The position numbers and the translations under genes were made by a program. This document shows, piece by piece, positions 1-8,632 of a stretch of 64,000 nucleotides of DNA; the stretch's first letter is position 1; the number at the start of each line of letters is the position of its first letter. Origin of the DNA: Adhaeribacter swui (GTDB taxonomy: Bacteria; Bacteroidota; Bacteroidia; Cytophagales; Hymenobacteraceae). A model generated the notes under the pieces. The model was not told where the DNA came from and ran no database searches. It saw only the letters and a program-made list of their open reading frames with translations. The stretch spans positions 434,001 through 498,000 of the forward strand of contig NZ_CP055156.1 in assembly GCF_014217805.1 (NCBI RefSeq), given 5' to 3'.

Positions 1-3000
1 CCTCACCCCCAGCCGATATTACGCCGGTACGCCGATGGTTCGGTATTGCGTACTGGTGAGTGGTATAAAATTGGCGTTACTACCAGTGGTTTGTATAAAC
101 TAGATAAAGCTGCGCTGCAAAAAACAGGAATTAGTACTACCAATTTAAGCCCGCAGTTTATTCGCTTATTTGGCAATGGTGGCGGCATGTTGCCCCAACT
201 TAACGCCACTCCCCGCACCGACGATTTAGTGGAGAATGCTATTTACGTAGCCGGCGAAACAGACGGCAAATTCGACGATGGCGACTATGTTTTATTTTAC
301 GCGCAAGGCCCGCATACCTGGGAGTTAGAAGCAAACAAACAAACCTTTCGGCATCAGTATAATATTTATTCCGATACTGCCTATTATTTTCTGCAGGTGG
401 GCCAAACTGCTGGTTTACGCGTACAAAATCAAGCTTTGGTTACGGGGGCCACTGTCACCATTACCTCTTACCAGGAAAGACTTTTTCACGAAGATGATTT
501 AAAAAACAAACTATTATCGGGTCGGCAATGGCTAGGCGAAGAGTTTAGTTCTTTTACCTTAAGCCGGGATTTTATTTTTCCTGTTCCGGCCATTTTACCC
601 GAGTCAATTATTCAAGTAAAGGCAGCCGTAGTGGGCGATGCACCTTCCAACACTTCTTTTAATTTAAAACTGAATGACACGGCTTTAGGAACCATTCATG
701 TGGCCGGACGAGGCAATTTTGATTATCATCCGGTAGGAGTATTTCAGGTGAGCACTTTTGAGCAAAACAGCAGCGCCGTACCTTTTACAAACGAACTTAA
801 AGTAAATGTAACTTATAACACGGCCGGTAACGCCGCTGCCTTGGGGTATCTCGATTATTTAGAAATTTTAATGGAAGCGCCTTTAAAACTCAGCGGTAAT
901 CAAACCCTCTTCCGCTCCTTGCAAAATATCTATCCGGGCGCGGTATCCAGCTTTACTATTGGTAATATGCCACCAGAAGCTGTTGTCTGGGACGTAACCA
1001 ATCCTACCCAACCACAAAGTTTATCTTTAACCCATAACGGCTCCGAAGCCACTTTTACTACCGCCACTGATTCGCTGAAAGAGTTTATTGCGTTTACCGG
1101 CCAAGATTTTCCGGCACCCAGTTTTACCGGAAAAGTAATTAATCAGAACCTGCACGAGTTAAATAAAGACGGAAAATTAAACCTGGTAATTGTAACTCAT
1201 CCTCACTTTTTACCGCAAGCCGAACGGTTGGCCACTCACCGCCAAACCCACGATAACCTGCAGGCAAAGGTAGTTACCACAAATCAGATATATAACGAAT
1301 TCTCTTCGGGAGCGCAGGATGTTACGGCCATCCGCGATTTTATGAAAATGCTGTATGATCGAAAAAATGCCGAAACGCCTTTATACCTGTTATTGTTTGG
1401 CGATGCTTCTTACGACTATAAAGCTGCAAATACCAATAACCCGGCAAACCGAACGGTAAACAACACCAACTACGTTCCGGTTTACCAATCCCGGGAGTCG
1501 TTAGATCCTTTAGAAAGTTATTCTTCGGAAGATTACTACGGTTTTTTAGACGACAACGAAGGCTTTTGGGATGAAACTAACTTCTCTAATCCGGACTTAC
1601 TGGATATTGGTATTGGCCGTTTACCCGTACGCACATTGCAAGAAGCCGAAATAATAGTTAATAAACTCATTCACTACAACGATCCCAAAACTTTCGGTAA
1701 TTGGCGCAATCGCTTGCTTTTAGTGGCGGATGATGGCGATGGCAACGAACATTTGCGCGATGCCGAATTTTTAGCTGATTATATGAAAGCCAACCATCCG
1801 GGCTATAATTTGCGTAAAATATACCTGGATATGTTTAAGCAAGAAAACAATGCGAGTGGGCAGGTATCATCGGAGGCCAGCGCCAGTATTGACCAAGGGC
1901 TAAATCAAGGCGCTTTACTGGTTAATTATACCGGCCATGGCAGCGAGACTACATTGGCGCAAGAAAAAATTGTGACTATTCCGCAGATAAACAACTGGCA
2001 GAATAAAGATAAACTAACCTTTCTGGTTACTGCCACTTGCGAATTTGGCCGGTACGATGATCCGGCCCGAGCCTCGGGCGCCGAACAAGCGCTTCTGAAT
2101 GCTAACGGGGGAGCCATAGGTTTAATTTCTACTACCCGGCCGGTATATGCCGGAGGAAACCGCGTATTAAACAAAAACTTTTTTGAATATGCCTTTACCC
2201 CCATGAATGGCCAAATGCCCCGTTTAGGCGATGTACTCCGGTTAACTAAAAACAGCAGCCTTTCGCAAGTAAATAACCGAAACTTTGCTTTACTTTGCGA
2301 TCCATCAATGCGGTTGGCCTACCCTGCCTTGCAAGTTAGTTTAGATAAAGTAAATAACCGGGTCGTTACTACCGGCATAGACACCTTAAAAGCTTTAAGC
2401 ACCATTACCTTAACCGGCAGTATAAAAGACTTAAATAATACCGTAGCAACTAATTTTAACGGACGGGTACAAACTACCGTTTTTGAAAAAGAAACCCAGA
2501 TAAACACTTTAGGCGACGAGAGCGCAAATGGGGTTAGCAACGTGCGGGCAGTACAAATCCGGGAAAACATTATTTACGATGGCATTGCCTCGGTGCGGGA
2601 TGGTTTGTTTTCTGTAACGTTTATGGTACCTAAAGATATAGCCTATAATTTAGGTAAAGGCAAGATTAGCTTTTACGCCTATTCCGATTCAGGTGATGCT
2701 CACGGGGTATACACGGATGTTATAGTGGGCGGTGCCAGTTCCACGAGCCCACCAGACACAAAGCCGCCAACCATTCGCTTGTTCATGGACGATGAATCTT
2801 TTGTTTCGGGTGGCTTAACTGGTACCAATACAACCTTAATCGCTCATATTGCCGATGAAAGCGGCATAAACACCACCGGCGTTGGGATTGGCCACGAAAT
2901 AACTGCCATTTTAGACAACAATAAAAGTAAACCAATTAGCCTGAATAACTATTATACTGCCGAAATAGATAATTACAAAGCTGGCCAGGTTCGTTATCCG

Positions 3001-3420
3001 TTCACCAATTTATCCGTAGGCGAGCATACCTTAACGGTTAAGGCCTGGGACAATTATAACAACTCCGCCGAAAGTGAAATTGAGTTGATTGTAGCCAGCT
3101 CAGAAAAGCTGGTATTGGATCAGGTTTTTAATTTTCCGAACCCAGTCCAGGACCAAACCACCTTTCAATTTAACCATAACCGGGCGGGTGAAGACTTAGA
3201 TATAAAAATTAATATATTTAATAGCACTGGTAGCCTCATAAAAACAGTAACTGGCACCAGTTTTGCCAGTAAACCGCAATTAAAAGCTATATCTTGGAAC
3301 GGTTTAAACGAAAATAACCAAGCTATAAGTAAAGGATTATATATTTATGTTCTCCACGTTCGTTCCAAACGTGATGGTTCAGAAGCATCCAAAACCCAAA
3401 AATTAATTTTGTTAAAGTAA
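1..3420 (+). CDS. porU: Type IX secretion system sortase PorU, 5' partial
   Basis: PorU is the C25 (gingipain-like) cysteine peptidase of the T9SS attachment complex at the cell surface; it cleaves the C-terminal signal of secreted cargo and links cargo to its anchor. The reading frame is open from base 1, so the true start lies upstream of the window; the TTG at 46 is internal. The upstream codons read ...YADGSVLRTGEWYKIGV, typical of the PorU N-terminus. The catalytic His lies in GHGSE (His codon at 1936-1938) and the Cys in TATCEFG (Cys codon at 2038-2040), as in C25 peptidases. The end resembles a T9SS C-terminal domain: FNFPNPVQDQTTF near 3127, then a beta-rich tail to 3420. porV follows after 49 bp, the usual neighbour of porU. 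High confidence. Confidence 0.93.
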   Translation, partial: PHPQPILRRYADGSVLRTGEWYKIGVTTSGLYKLDKAALQKTGISTTNLSPQFIRLFGNGGGMLPQLNATPRTDDLVENAIYVAGETDGKFDDGDYVLFYAQGPHTWELEANKQTFRHQYNIYSDTAYYFLQVGQTAGLRVQNQALVTGATVTITSYQERLFHEDDLKNKLLSGRQWLGEEFSSFTLSRDFIFPVPAILPESIIQVKAAVVGDAPSNTSFNLKLNDTALGTIHVAGRGNFDYHPVGVFQVSTFEQNSSAVPFTNELKVNVTYNTAGNAAALGYLDYLEILMEAPLKLSGNQTLFRSLQNIYPGAVSSFTIGNMPPEAVVWDVTNPTQPQSLSLTHNGSEATFTTATDSLKEFIAFTGQDFPAPSFTGKVINQNLHELNKDGKLNLVIVTHPHFLPQAERLATHRQTHDNLQAKVVTTNQIYNEFSSGAQDVTAIRDFMKMLYDRKNAETPLYLLLFGDASYDYKAANTNNPANRTVNNTNYVPVYQSRESLDPLESYSSEDYYGFLDDNEGFWDETNFSNPDLLDIGIGRLPVRTLQEAEIIVNKLIHYNDPKTFGNWRNRLLLVADDGDGNEHLRDAEFLADYMKANHPGYNLRKIYLDMFKQENNASGQVSSEASASIDQGLNQGALLVNYTGHGSETTLAQEKIVTIPQINNWQNKDKLTFLVTATCEFGRYDDPARASGAEQALLNANGGAIGLISTTRPVYAGGNRVLNKNFFEYAFTPMNGQMPRLGDVLRLTKNSSLSQVNNRNFALLCDPSMRLAYPALQVSLDKVNNRVVTTGIDTLKALSTITLTGSIKDLNNTVATNFNGRVQTTVFEKETQINTLGDESANGVSNVRAVQIRENIIYDGIASVRDGLFSVTFMVPKDIAYNLGKGKISFYAYSDSGDAHGVYTDVIVGGASSTSPPDTKPPTIRLFMDDESFVSGGLTGTNTTLIAHIADESGINTTGVGIGHEITAILDNNKSKPISLNNYYTAEIDNYKAGQVRYPFTNLSVGEHTLTVKAWDNYNNSAESEIELIVASSEKLVLDQVFNFPNPVQDQTTFQFNHNRAGEDLDIKINIFNSTGSLIKTVTGTSFASKPQLKAISWNGLNENNQAISKGLYIYVLHVRSKRDGSEASKTQKLILLK

Positions 3421-3469
3421 AATTTTTAAAATTTTAAAAAGTAGAACGTTAGAAATCGCTAAACCCATT

Positions 3470-4603
3470 ATGAATAAATTCTTCAAAAGTCTACTAGTAG
3501 CCTTTCCGGTTACTACTCTTTTTATTTCTCATTTATCTAATGCCCAAGCAAGCTTTACGGGTTCTAACGTTGTAACCACGGCCGTTCCGGTTTTAACCAT
3601 TGCCCCCGATGCCCGTTCTGCTGGTATGGGCGATGTGGGAGTGGCTATTTCGCCGGATGTAAATGCCTCTTTTTATAACCCTGCGAAATTAGGTTTTATA
3701 ACCACCGATTTTAGTGCCAGCGCGTCTTACTCGCCATGGTTACGCAACATCATTAATGATATGTCTATCTCTTATGTTTCGGCGGTGAAAAAAGTAAATG
3801 AACGGGCTTCTTTTTCGGCTTCCCTTCTTTACTTCGACTTAGGCGATATTCAGTTTACCGATAACCAAGGCAACCCGGTACAACAATTTAACCCGAAAGA
3901 ATACACTGTAAGCCTAGCTTATGGCCAACAATTAAGCGAAAATTTAAGCTTAGGTGTTGGCGCCCGTTTTATTCATTCCAACCTTTCGGCGGGTATTAAC
4001 GATTCCAGACCGGGTAACTCTGCCGCCGCGGATATTGGTATATACTATACCAAAGACCTTACCCTGGGTGCCCGAAATTATAACCTAGCCTTAGGTGGTA
4101 ATATATCTAATATTGGGGCTAAAATCGCTTATACCAACGCCGACCGGAAAGACTTTTTACCTACAAATTTAAAATTAGGTACGGCCTTTACCATGGAGTT
4201 AGATCCTTACAATACTTTAACTTTGGCCGTAGATGCTAATAAATTGTTAGTGCCGTCACAAGGTGCTAATTTCGGCCAGAGTGTACCTAGCGCCATTTTT
4301 AGCTCATTTACTGATGCTCCTGGTGGCTTTAGCGAAGAAATGCAGGAAGTTGTTTTAAATACAGGTTTAGAGTATTGGTACAATCAATTATTTGCCGCTC
4401 GTTTAGGTTATTTTTACGAAAGTCCGGAAAAAGGCGACCGTCATTATTTAAGTTTAGGTTTAGGCATCCGGACACAGAAATTTGGCTTAGATGCCGCTTA
4501 CCTAGTTCCTAACCAAAACAGAACCAGCCCATTATCTAACACTATTCGCTTTACATTACACTTAAACTTAGGTACTGAAGATACAACCAGCCCAACTGAA
4601 TAA
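3470..4603 (+). CDS. porV: Type IX secretion outer-membrane protein PorV
   Basis: PorV (LptO) is an outer-membrane beta-barrel that shuttles T9SS cargo from the translocon to the PorU sortase complex. The 377-residue product has a signal peptide (hydrophobic stretch, cleavage near SNAQA). The mature N-terminus then has the family pattern of APDARSAGMGDVGVAISPD, followed by NPAKLGF. Alternating strands run to the C-terminus, which ends in a TIRFTLHLNLG strand. The length is normal for PorV. The gene sits 49 bp after porU and 7 bp before an M16-family gene, so all three are probably co-transcribed. Confidence 0.93.
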   Translation: MNKFFKSLLVAFPVTTLFISHLSNAQASFTGSNVVTTAVPVLTIAPDARSAGMGDVGVAISPDVNASFYNPAKLGFITTDFSASASYSPWLRNIINDMSISYVSAVKKVNERASFSASLLYFDLGDIQFTDNQGNPVQQFNPKEYTVSLAYGQQLSENLSLGVGARFIHSNLSAGINDSRPGNSAAADIGIYYTKDLTLGARNYNLALGGNISNIGAKIAYTNADRKDFLPTNLKLGTAFTMELDPYNTLTLAVDANKLLVPSQGANFGQSVPSAIFSSFTDAPGGFSEEMQEVVLNTGLEYWYNQLFAARLGYFYESPEKGDRHYLSLGLGIRTQKFGLDAAYLVPNQNRTSPLSNTIRFTLHLNLGTEDTTSPTE

Positions 4604-4610
4604 AAAATAC

Positions 4611-5894
4611 ATGCTTAACCGATCTGTAGCACCTGCTCTGCAAGAAATAACCACCGTACAATTACCTGCTGCCGAAGTAGCTACTTTTTCGAATGGCAGT
4701 CGTTTACACTGCCTGTATAACGCTACGCAGCCTATTCTTAAATTTGAAATTGTTTTAAAAGCAGGCAAGTGGTACGAACCTTATAATGGCATTTCGTATT
4801 TAACGGCAAAAATGCTTTTAGAAGGTACCCAGAACTATTCGGCCAGGCAAATTGCTGATATTATTGCCTTTTATGGGGCATCCCTGGAAAGCAACCAAGG
4901 CTTTGATCGGACTAGCATTACGTTATACACGCTTACCAAGCATTTTAATCCGTTACTTGATCTGTTTGCCGAAATCCTGCATTCACCTACTATTCCGGAG
5001 AAAGAATTTGATTTATTAAAAATCCGGACAATCCAGAATGTAAGTGTAGAGAAGAAAAAAAATTCTTACTTAGCCAATCAGCTATTTACCCGCAACATTT
5101 ACGGCCCTAATCATCCATACACCACCGGAATGGATGAAGTAATTTTAAATCAGGTTACTTTAGCTGAAGTAAAAGACTTTTACAAAAAACACTATAACCT
5201 CTCGGAAGCCGAAATTTTCATCTGCGGGGATTTTGATGCAGCCAACGTAGCTAAAGTAGAGCAACTATTTGGCGGTTCGTTATTAGCCAAAGAAGAACGG
5301 CCTGCTAAATCTTATAAGGCTACCGGAAGCATCAAAAAAGATTTTCTGGTTAAAGAAGATAGCTTGCAATCTTCTATCCGAGTTGGCAGTTCCTGGCCCG
5401 CCATGAATCATCCGGATTATCATAAACTGGCCTTGTTAAACAAAATCCTGGGGGGGTACTTTGGCTCCCGTTTAATGAAAAATATCCGCGAAGATAAAGG
5501 CTTTACCTACGGTATTTACTCTACTATTTCCGCGAAGGAGCAGCATGCGCTTTTATTAATAGCTACCGATGTTAACTACTTAAATTCTCAGCAAACTTTA
5601 GACGAAATTTACAAAGAAATAGCCCTGCTAAAGAATGAACCCGTGGAAGCATCAGAACTGGAAACGGTACAAAATTATACTTTAGGTAAACTGGCTAATG
5701 ATCTCAGTACTATTTTCGATCAATCTGAAAAGTATAAGAACCTTATTCTGCATCAATTGCCATTAACCTTTTACTCCGATTATATCACTGAAGTAAAATC
5801 CGTTACTCCGGAACAATTACTTTCCCTGGCAAATCAATATTATGTATTCGATAACATTCATGAAGTAGTTGTTGGGAAACCGGTAGAGCAATAA
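4611..5894 (+). CDS. M16 family peptidase-like protein lacking the zinc motif
   Basis: This 427-residue protein has the two-lobed M16 (pitrilysin/insulinase) fold but is probably not a peptidase on its own. Where active members have HxxEH, this one reads SYLTAKMLLEGT, with no His or Glu in the motif. The C-terminal lobe keeps the substrate-binding signature: FGSRLMKNIREDKGFTYG, with Arg and Tyr. Such inactive subunits usually pair with an active M16 protein, as alpha-MPP does with beta-MPP; the partner may be the active M16 gene at 23605. No signal peptide is evident. The ATG at 4611 is 7 bp after porV, so it probably belongs to the porU-porV operon. A perfect hairpin follows. The family call is firm; the non-catalytic role is inferred from the missing residues. 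Confidence 0.85.
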   Translation: MLNRSVAPALQEITTVQLPAAEVATFSNGSRLHCLYNATQPILKFEIVLKAGKWYEPYNGISYLTAKMLLEGTQNYSARQIADIIAFYGASLESNQGFDRTSITLYTLTKHFNPLLDLFAEILHSPTIPEKEFDLLKIRTIQNVSVEKKKNSYLANQLFTRNIYGPNHPYTTGMDEVILNQVTLAEVKDFYKKHYNLSEAEIFICGDFDAANVAKVEQLFGGSLLAKEERPAKSYKATGSIKKDFLVKEDSLQSSIRVGSSWPAMNHPDYHKLALLNKILGGYFGSRLMKNIREDKGFTYGIYSTISAKEQHALLLIATDVNYLNSQQTLDEIYKEIALLKNEPVEASELETVQNYTLGKLANDLSTIFDQSEKYKNLILHQLPLTFYSDYITEVKSVTPEQLLSLANQYYVFDNIHEVVVGKPVEQ

Positions 5895-5920
5895 AATTTA
5901 ATAAATAGATTTACCTAAAA

Positions 5921-5961
5921 CAAAGGGCTTCTAAACTGCTAGTTTAGAAGCCCTTTGTTTT
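5921..5961. terminator. Bidirectional rho-independent terminator
   Basis: A perfect 17-bp stem (5921-5937 with 5941-5957) closes a 3-nt loop. It is followed by TTTTG on the plus strand and has AAAA on its left, giving a T-run on the minus strand. It lies between the convergent M16-like gene and TonB receptor gene and can serve both. Confidence 0.85.
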
Positions 5962-6069
5962 GTCCTGACTTTTAAATTTATAATGGGAACCTGATAAAAT
6001 GGTTAAAAAGTAATTTTTTAAATTTTGTCTTTTCTACCAACCAGCTATGCTCTTGAAAGACCTACTTAA

Positions 6070-8349
6070 TTATTTATTTTTAATTAAAAATTTTAACTGA
6101 ACACCCGCGTAATAATTACGGTTTGGGGCAGCTTGAAAATAACGTCCGCCAAAGCCATTCAAGTCGTTTCCTAAACTGTATTTCTTATCCAAAGCATTAT
6201 CAATTCCGCCGTAGAGTTCTGCTTGCCACTTAGTACATAATTGCCGCCTGATTCCTGCCCGAGCCCCCAACAGCAAGTAAGAGTCGGCATAAACCGTATT
6301 GGCATCATTCAGTGGTAATTTGCTGGTATAATTAGACGTAACATTTGCGTACAGTCCGAACTGGCTTTCAAAATCCAAGCCCATTAACCAAACGTGGGGC
6401 GGCGTACCCGTTAGCTTATTGCCCGAATAATCTGCATCGTTTTGCACATAATCCTGGAACCGGAAATGGCTATAAGCATAAGTGCTCCATACTTTAAAAA
6501 GTTTTACCGGCCGGTTGGCATTTTGAATAAAAGTATAAGCCAACGCTGCTTCAATACCTTGTTGCCGGGTAGCGCCAGCGTTATCAAAAATCACAATTCC
6601 ATCCGGATTAGTTCGGCTTACAATGGTTTCATGTAGTTTAAACCAAAACCCCACTAAATCAAAGCTAAGCTTTTGCTGTAAGGCACTACCGCGAAAACCC
6701 AATTCATAATTAAGGCCGCGCTCCGGTTGTAAGCGGGTGTTAAAGCTACCATCCGATGGCCGTATTTCTGAATCAGTAGGAGGTGAAAAACCAGTACTAA
6801 TACTTCCATGAGCAGATAGATTAGGGTTGATCACCTTCAATAGAGCTATCCTGGGCGAAAACTGAGGATTAATTGGTTTTTCATTCCGGTAGTTACTGGT
6901 AGTATCGGCATCAGATACTCGGGCTAGATCGTAACGCATAAAGTTTAAACTAGCGCCTAATGTAAAAATAAAATTGCCCGGTAAATTGGTCTCAGTCTGG
7001 GCAAAAACAAAACCTTGATCTGTAGATACTTCATCGTCAAAATTTAGCTTACCCGGCTCTCCTACTTTATTTTCATAATGCCGTGAATTTACAAAACTGT
7101 GCTGATACTCCCCGCCTAAGGTAAACCGGGCAGGCAAATCCGAAATAGAAGTTGCGTAAGTAGTTTGTGTACGGCCGCCAAAAGACTGATTAGCATTACG
7201 CTCGTAATCCGTAGTAAACGGATTATCCAGAAAAGAAAATACCCCGAATAGAGCGGTATTATTACTCCAATGTTCATTAAACTGGTATTGATGCCCCATG
7301 CCTAAATTAATGCCTTGCAATGAAAGCGATGTTTTTTGATCAATATTTATTTGCCGGGCCGCCCGTGGGTTTGCATTGTATTGTTCCCGGGTAAGGGCTC
7401 CGGGTAATTGATAATATAAGTCGGTAAAATAGCCATGAAAACTAAAGGTCTGTTTATCGGATGGGTATAATTGTCCGGTTAATAAAACGGCATCCCGGTC
7501 CATAGCGCTTTGCTGGCGGTATCCGTCCAGTTGTTGCTTAGCATAACGAACCAAAAAACCTGACTTTTCTGAACCAGTAGCAGCCGTGGCCGTGTACCGG
7601 CGCAAGCCATATGACCCGGCTAAATAACTAGATTCCAAAGAACTTTCTCCCGCATTTGGCCGGATTGTTTCTAAACGAACTGTACCGCCGGTACCGGCGC
7701 CATACACGCTACCTGCCGGCCCTTTTAAAACTTCAATCCGCCCAATAGTACCCGCATCAATTAAATTAACCGGTAAAGTTCCGTTAGCTTCCACTAAGGG
7801 CACATCATTTAAGTACATCTTCACGTTCCGGACCCCAAACGGAGCCCTTAAACTGCTCCCTCTGATGGATAATCGATAGCTGGCTGTGGCCCGTTCTTCC
7901 ATCCGTACTCCTGGTAAGGTATTAAGAGCCGGCACCAGGGAAGTGGTACTAAAACGCTCTAACTCGCGGGGCGTTAATAACCCAACCGAGGCAGCTGTTT
8001 GCTGGATCGGGCGGTTAGTGGCATAACCGGATATTACTACTTCCTGCAACGCTTTATCAGCAATTTGCAAGTAAATTAATCTTGTATTTTGCAGGACTGC
8101 CGCCTTTAATTTCTTAGGGAAATATCCTACTATAGAAATTACAATAGTATCTTCTTCCGAGGGGATTGTTAAAGAGAAATATCCTTTGTCGTTTGTTATT
8201 GTGCCATCGCTCGCTCCCAGAATACTGATACTTGCCCCTGCTAATGGTTGCTGCGTTGTAGCTGCTATAACTTTACCTGAATATTGCCTTTGCGCAAAAG
8301 ATGCTGATACTAAAAAACTTAGAACTAAAATCAGTAAAGAAATTTTCAT
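6070..8349 (-). CDS. TonB-dependent outer-membrane receptor (FecA-like)
   Basis: This 759-residue receptor is likely to import a metal chelate or other small ligand across the outer membrane using TonB. It starts with a signal peptide (cleavage near ASFAQ). A carboxypeptidase-regulatory-like beta-sandwich follows at residues 20-95 (GKVIAATTQQPLAGASI). The plug domain spans about 100-220 (LPGVRM, SIRGSS, VLKGPAGSVYGAGTGGTVRL). A 22-strand-type barrel then ends in a QLKFLIKNK strand. No SusD-like gene or substrate-specific neighbour is present, so the ligand is unknown. It is monocistronic, convergent with the porU operon and shares its hairpin terminator. Confidence 0.88.
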   Translation of the reverse strand: MKISLLILVLSFLVSASFAQRQYSGKVIAATTQQPLAGASISILGASDGTITNDKGYFSLTIPSEEDTIVISIVGYFPKKLKAAVLQNTRLIYLQIADKALQEVVISGYATNRPIQQTAASVGLLTPRELERFSTTSLVPALNTLPGVRMEERATASYRLSIRGSSLRAPFGVRNVKMYLNDVPLVEANGTLPVNLIDAGTIGRIEVLKGPAGSVYGAGTGGTVRLETIRPNAGESSLESSYLAGSYGLRRYTATAATGSEKSGFLVRYAKQQLDGYRQQSAMDRDAVLLTGQLYPSDKQTFSFHGYFTDLYYQLPGALTREQYNANPRAARQINIDQKTSLSLQGINLGMGHQYQFNEHWSNNTALFGVFSFLDNPFTTDYERNANQSFGGRTQTTYATSISDLPARFTLGGEYQHSFVNSRHYENKVGEPGKLNFDDEVSTDQGFVFAQTETNLPGNFIFTLGASLNFMRYDLARVSDADTTSNYRNEKPINPQFSPRIALLKVINPNLSAHGSISTGFSPPTDSEIRPSDGSFNTRLQPERGLNYELGFRGSALQQKLSFDLVGFWFKLHETIVSRTNPDGIVIFDNAGATRQQGIEAALAYTFIQNANRPVKLFKVWSTYAYSHFRFQDYVQNDADYSGNKLTGTPPHVWLMGLDFESQFGLYANVTSNYTSKLPLNDANTVYADSYLLLGARAGIRRQLCTKWQAELYGGIDNALDKKYSLGNDLNGFGGRYFQAAPNRNYYAGVQLKFLIKNK

Positions 8350-8632
8350 TTAGAATATAGTAATAAAGTATGGACGTGATGGCGAAAGAAGTTATTATTC
8401 TATTTCCATTTAAATTAAAAATGCTTTGGAAATCGCCATAACAACCAGGCATTCGCATCAAAAACATCGTAAATATAGGTTAGATATAACCATTATCTAT
8501 GCAAATTATTTTAGAACCTTAGCCGCATTAACTTTTTTTAAAAAATATCTATTTTAAACACTTATTATAATCCCCAACAAAAAAGGCTTCCTTATCTCTA
8601 AGGAAGCCTTTTTTGTTGGGGCATTGTTGCTT
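8350..8632. other. Intergenic region upstream of the TonB receptor gene
   Basis: The 283-bp space between two minus-strand genes holds the AT-rich upstream region of the TonB receptor and, near its left end, the long hairpin that terminates the PorE-like gene. I saw no convincing coding frame or perfect TAnnTTTG element for the receptor. Confidence 0.5.
8572..8621 (-). terminator. Long perfect hairpin terminator of the adhesin-PorP-PorE operon
   Basis: A perfect 23-bp stem (8572-8594 with 8599-8621) closes a 4-nt loop. It sits 12 bp beyond the stop of the PorE-like gene. A six-base A/T run inside the stem supplies the T-tract. The stem is long for a simple terminator but fully palindromic. 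Confidence 0.85.

Noticed and set aside
46-3420. TTG at position 46 as the real porU start
   Set aside because: The frame is open to base 1 with PorU-like sequence before the TTG, and the TTG would cut the conserved N-terminal region.
8572-8621. Long perfect hairpin as an insertion-sequence end
   Set aside because: It sits 12 bp after a stop codon, has an internal T-run, and no transposase or target duplication is near, so a terminator explains it.
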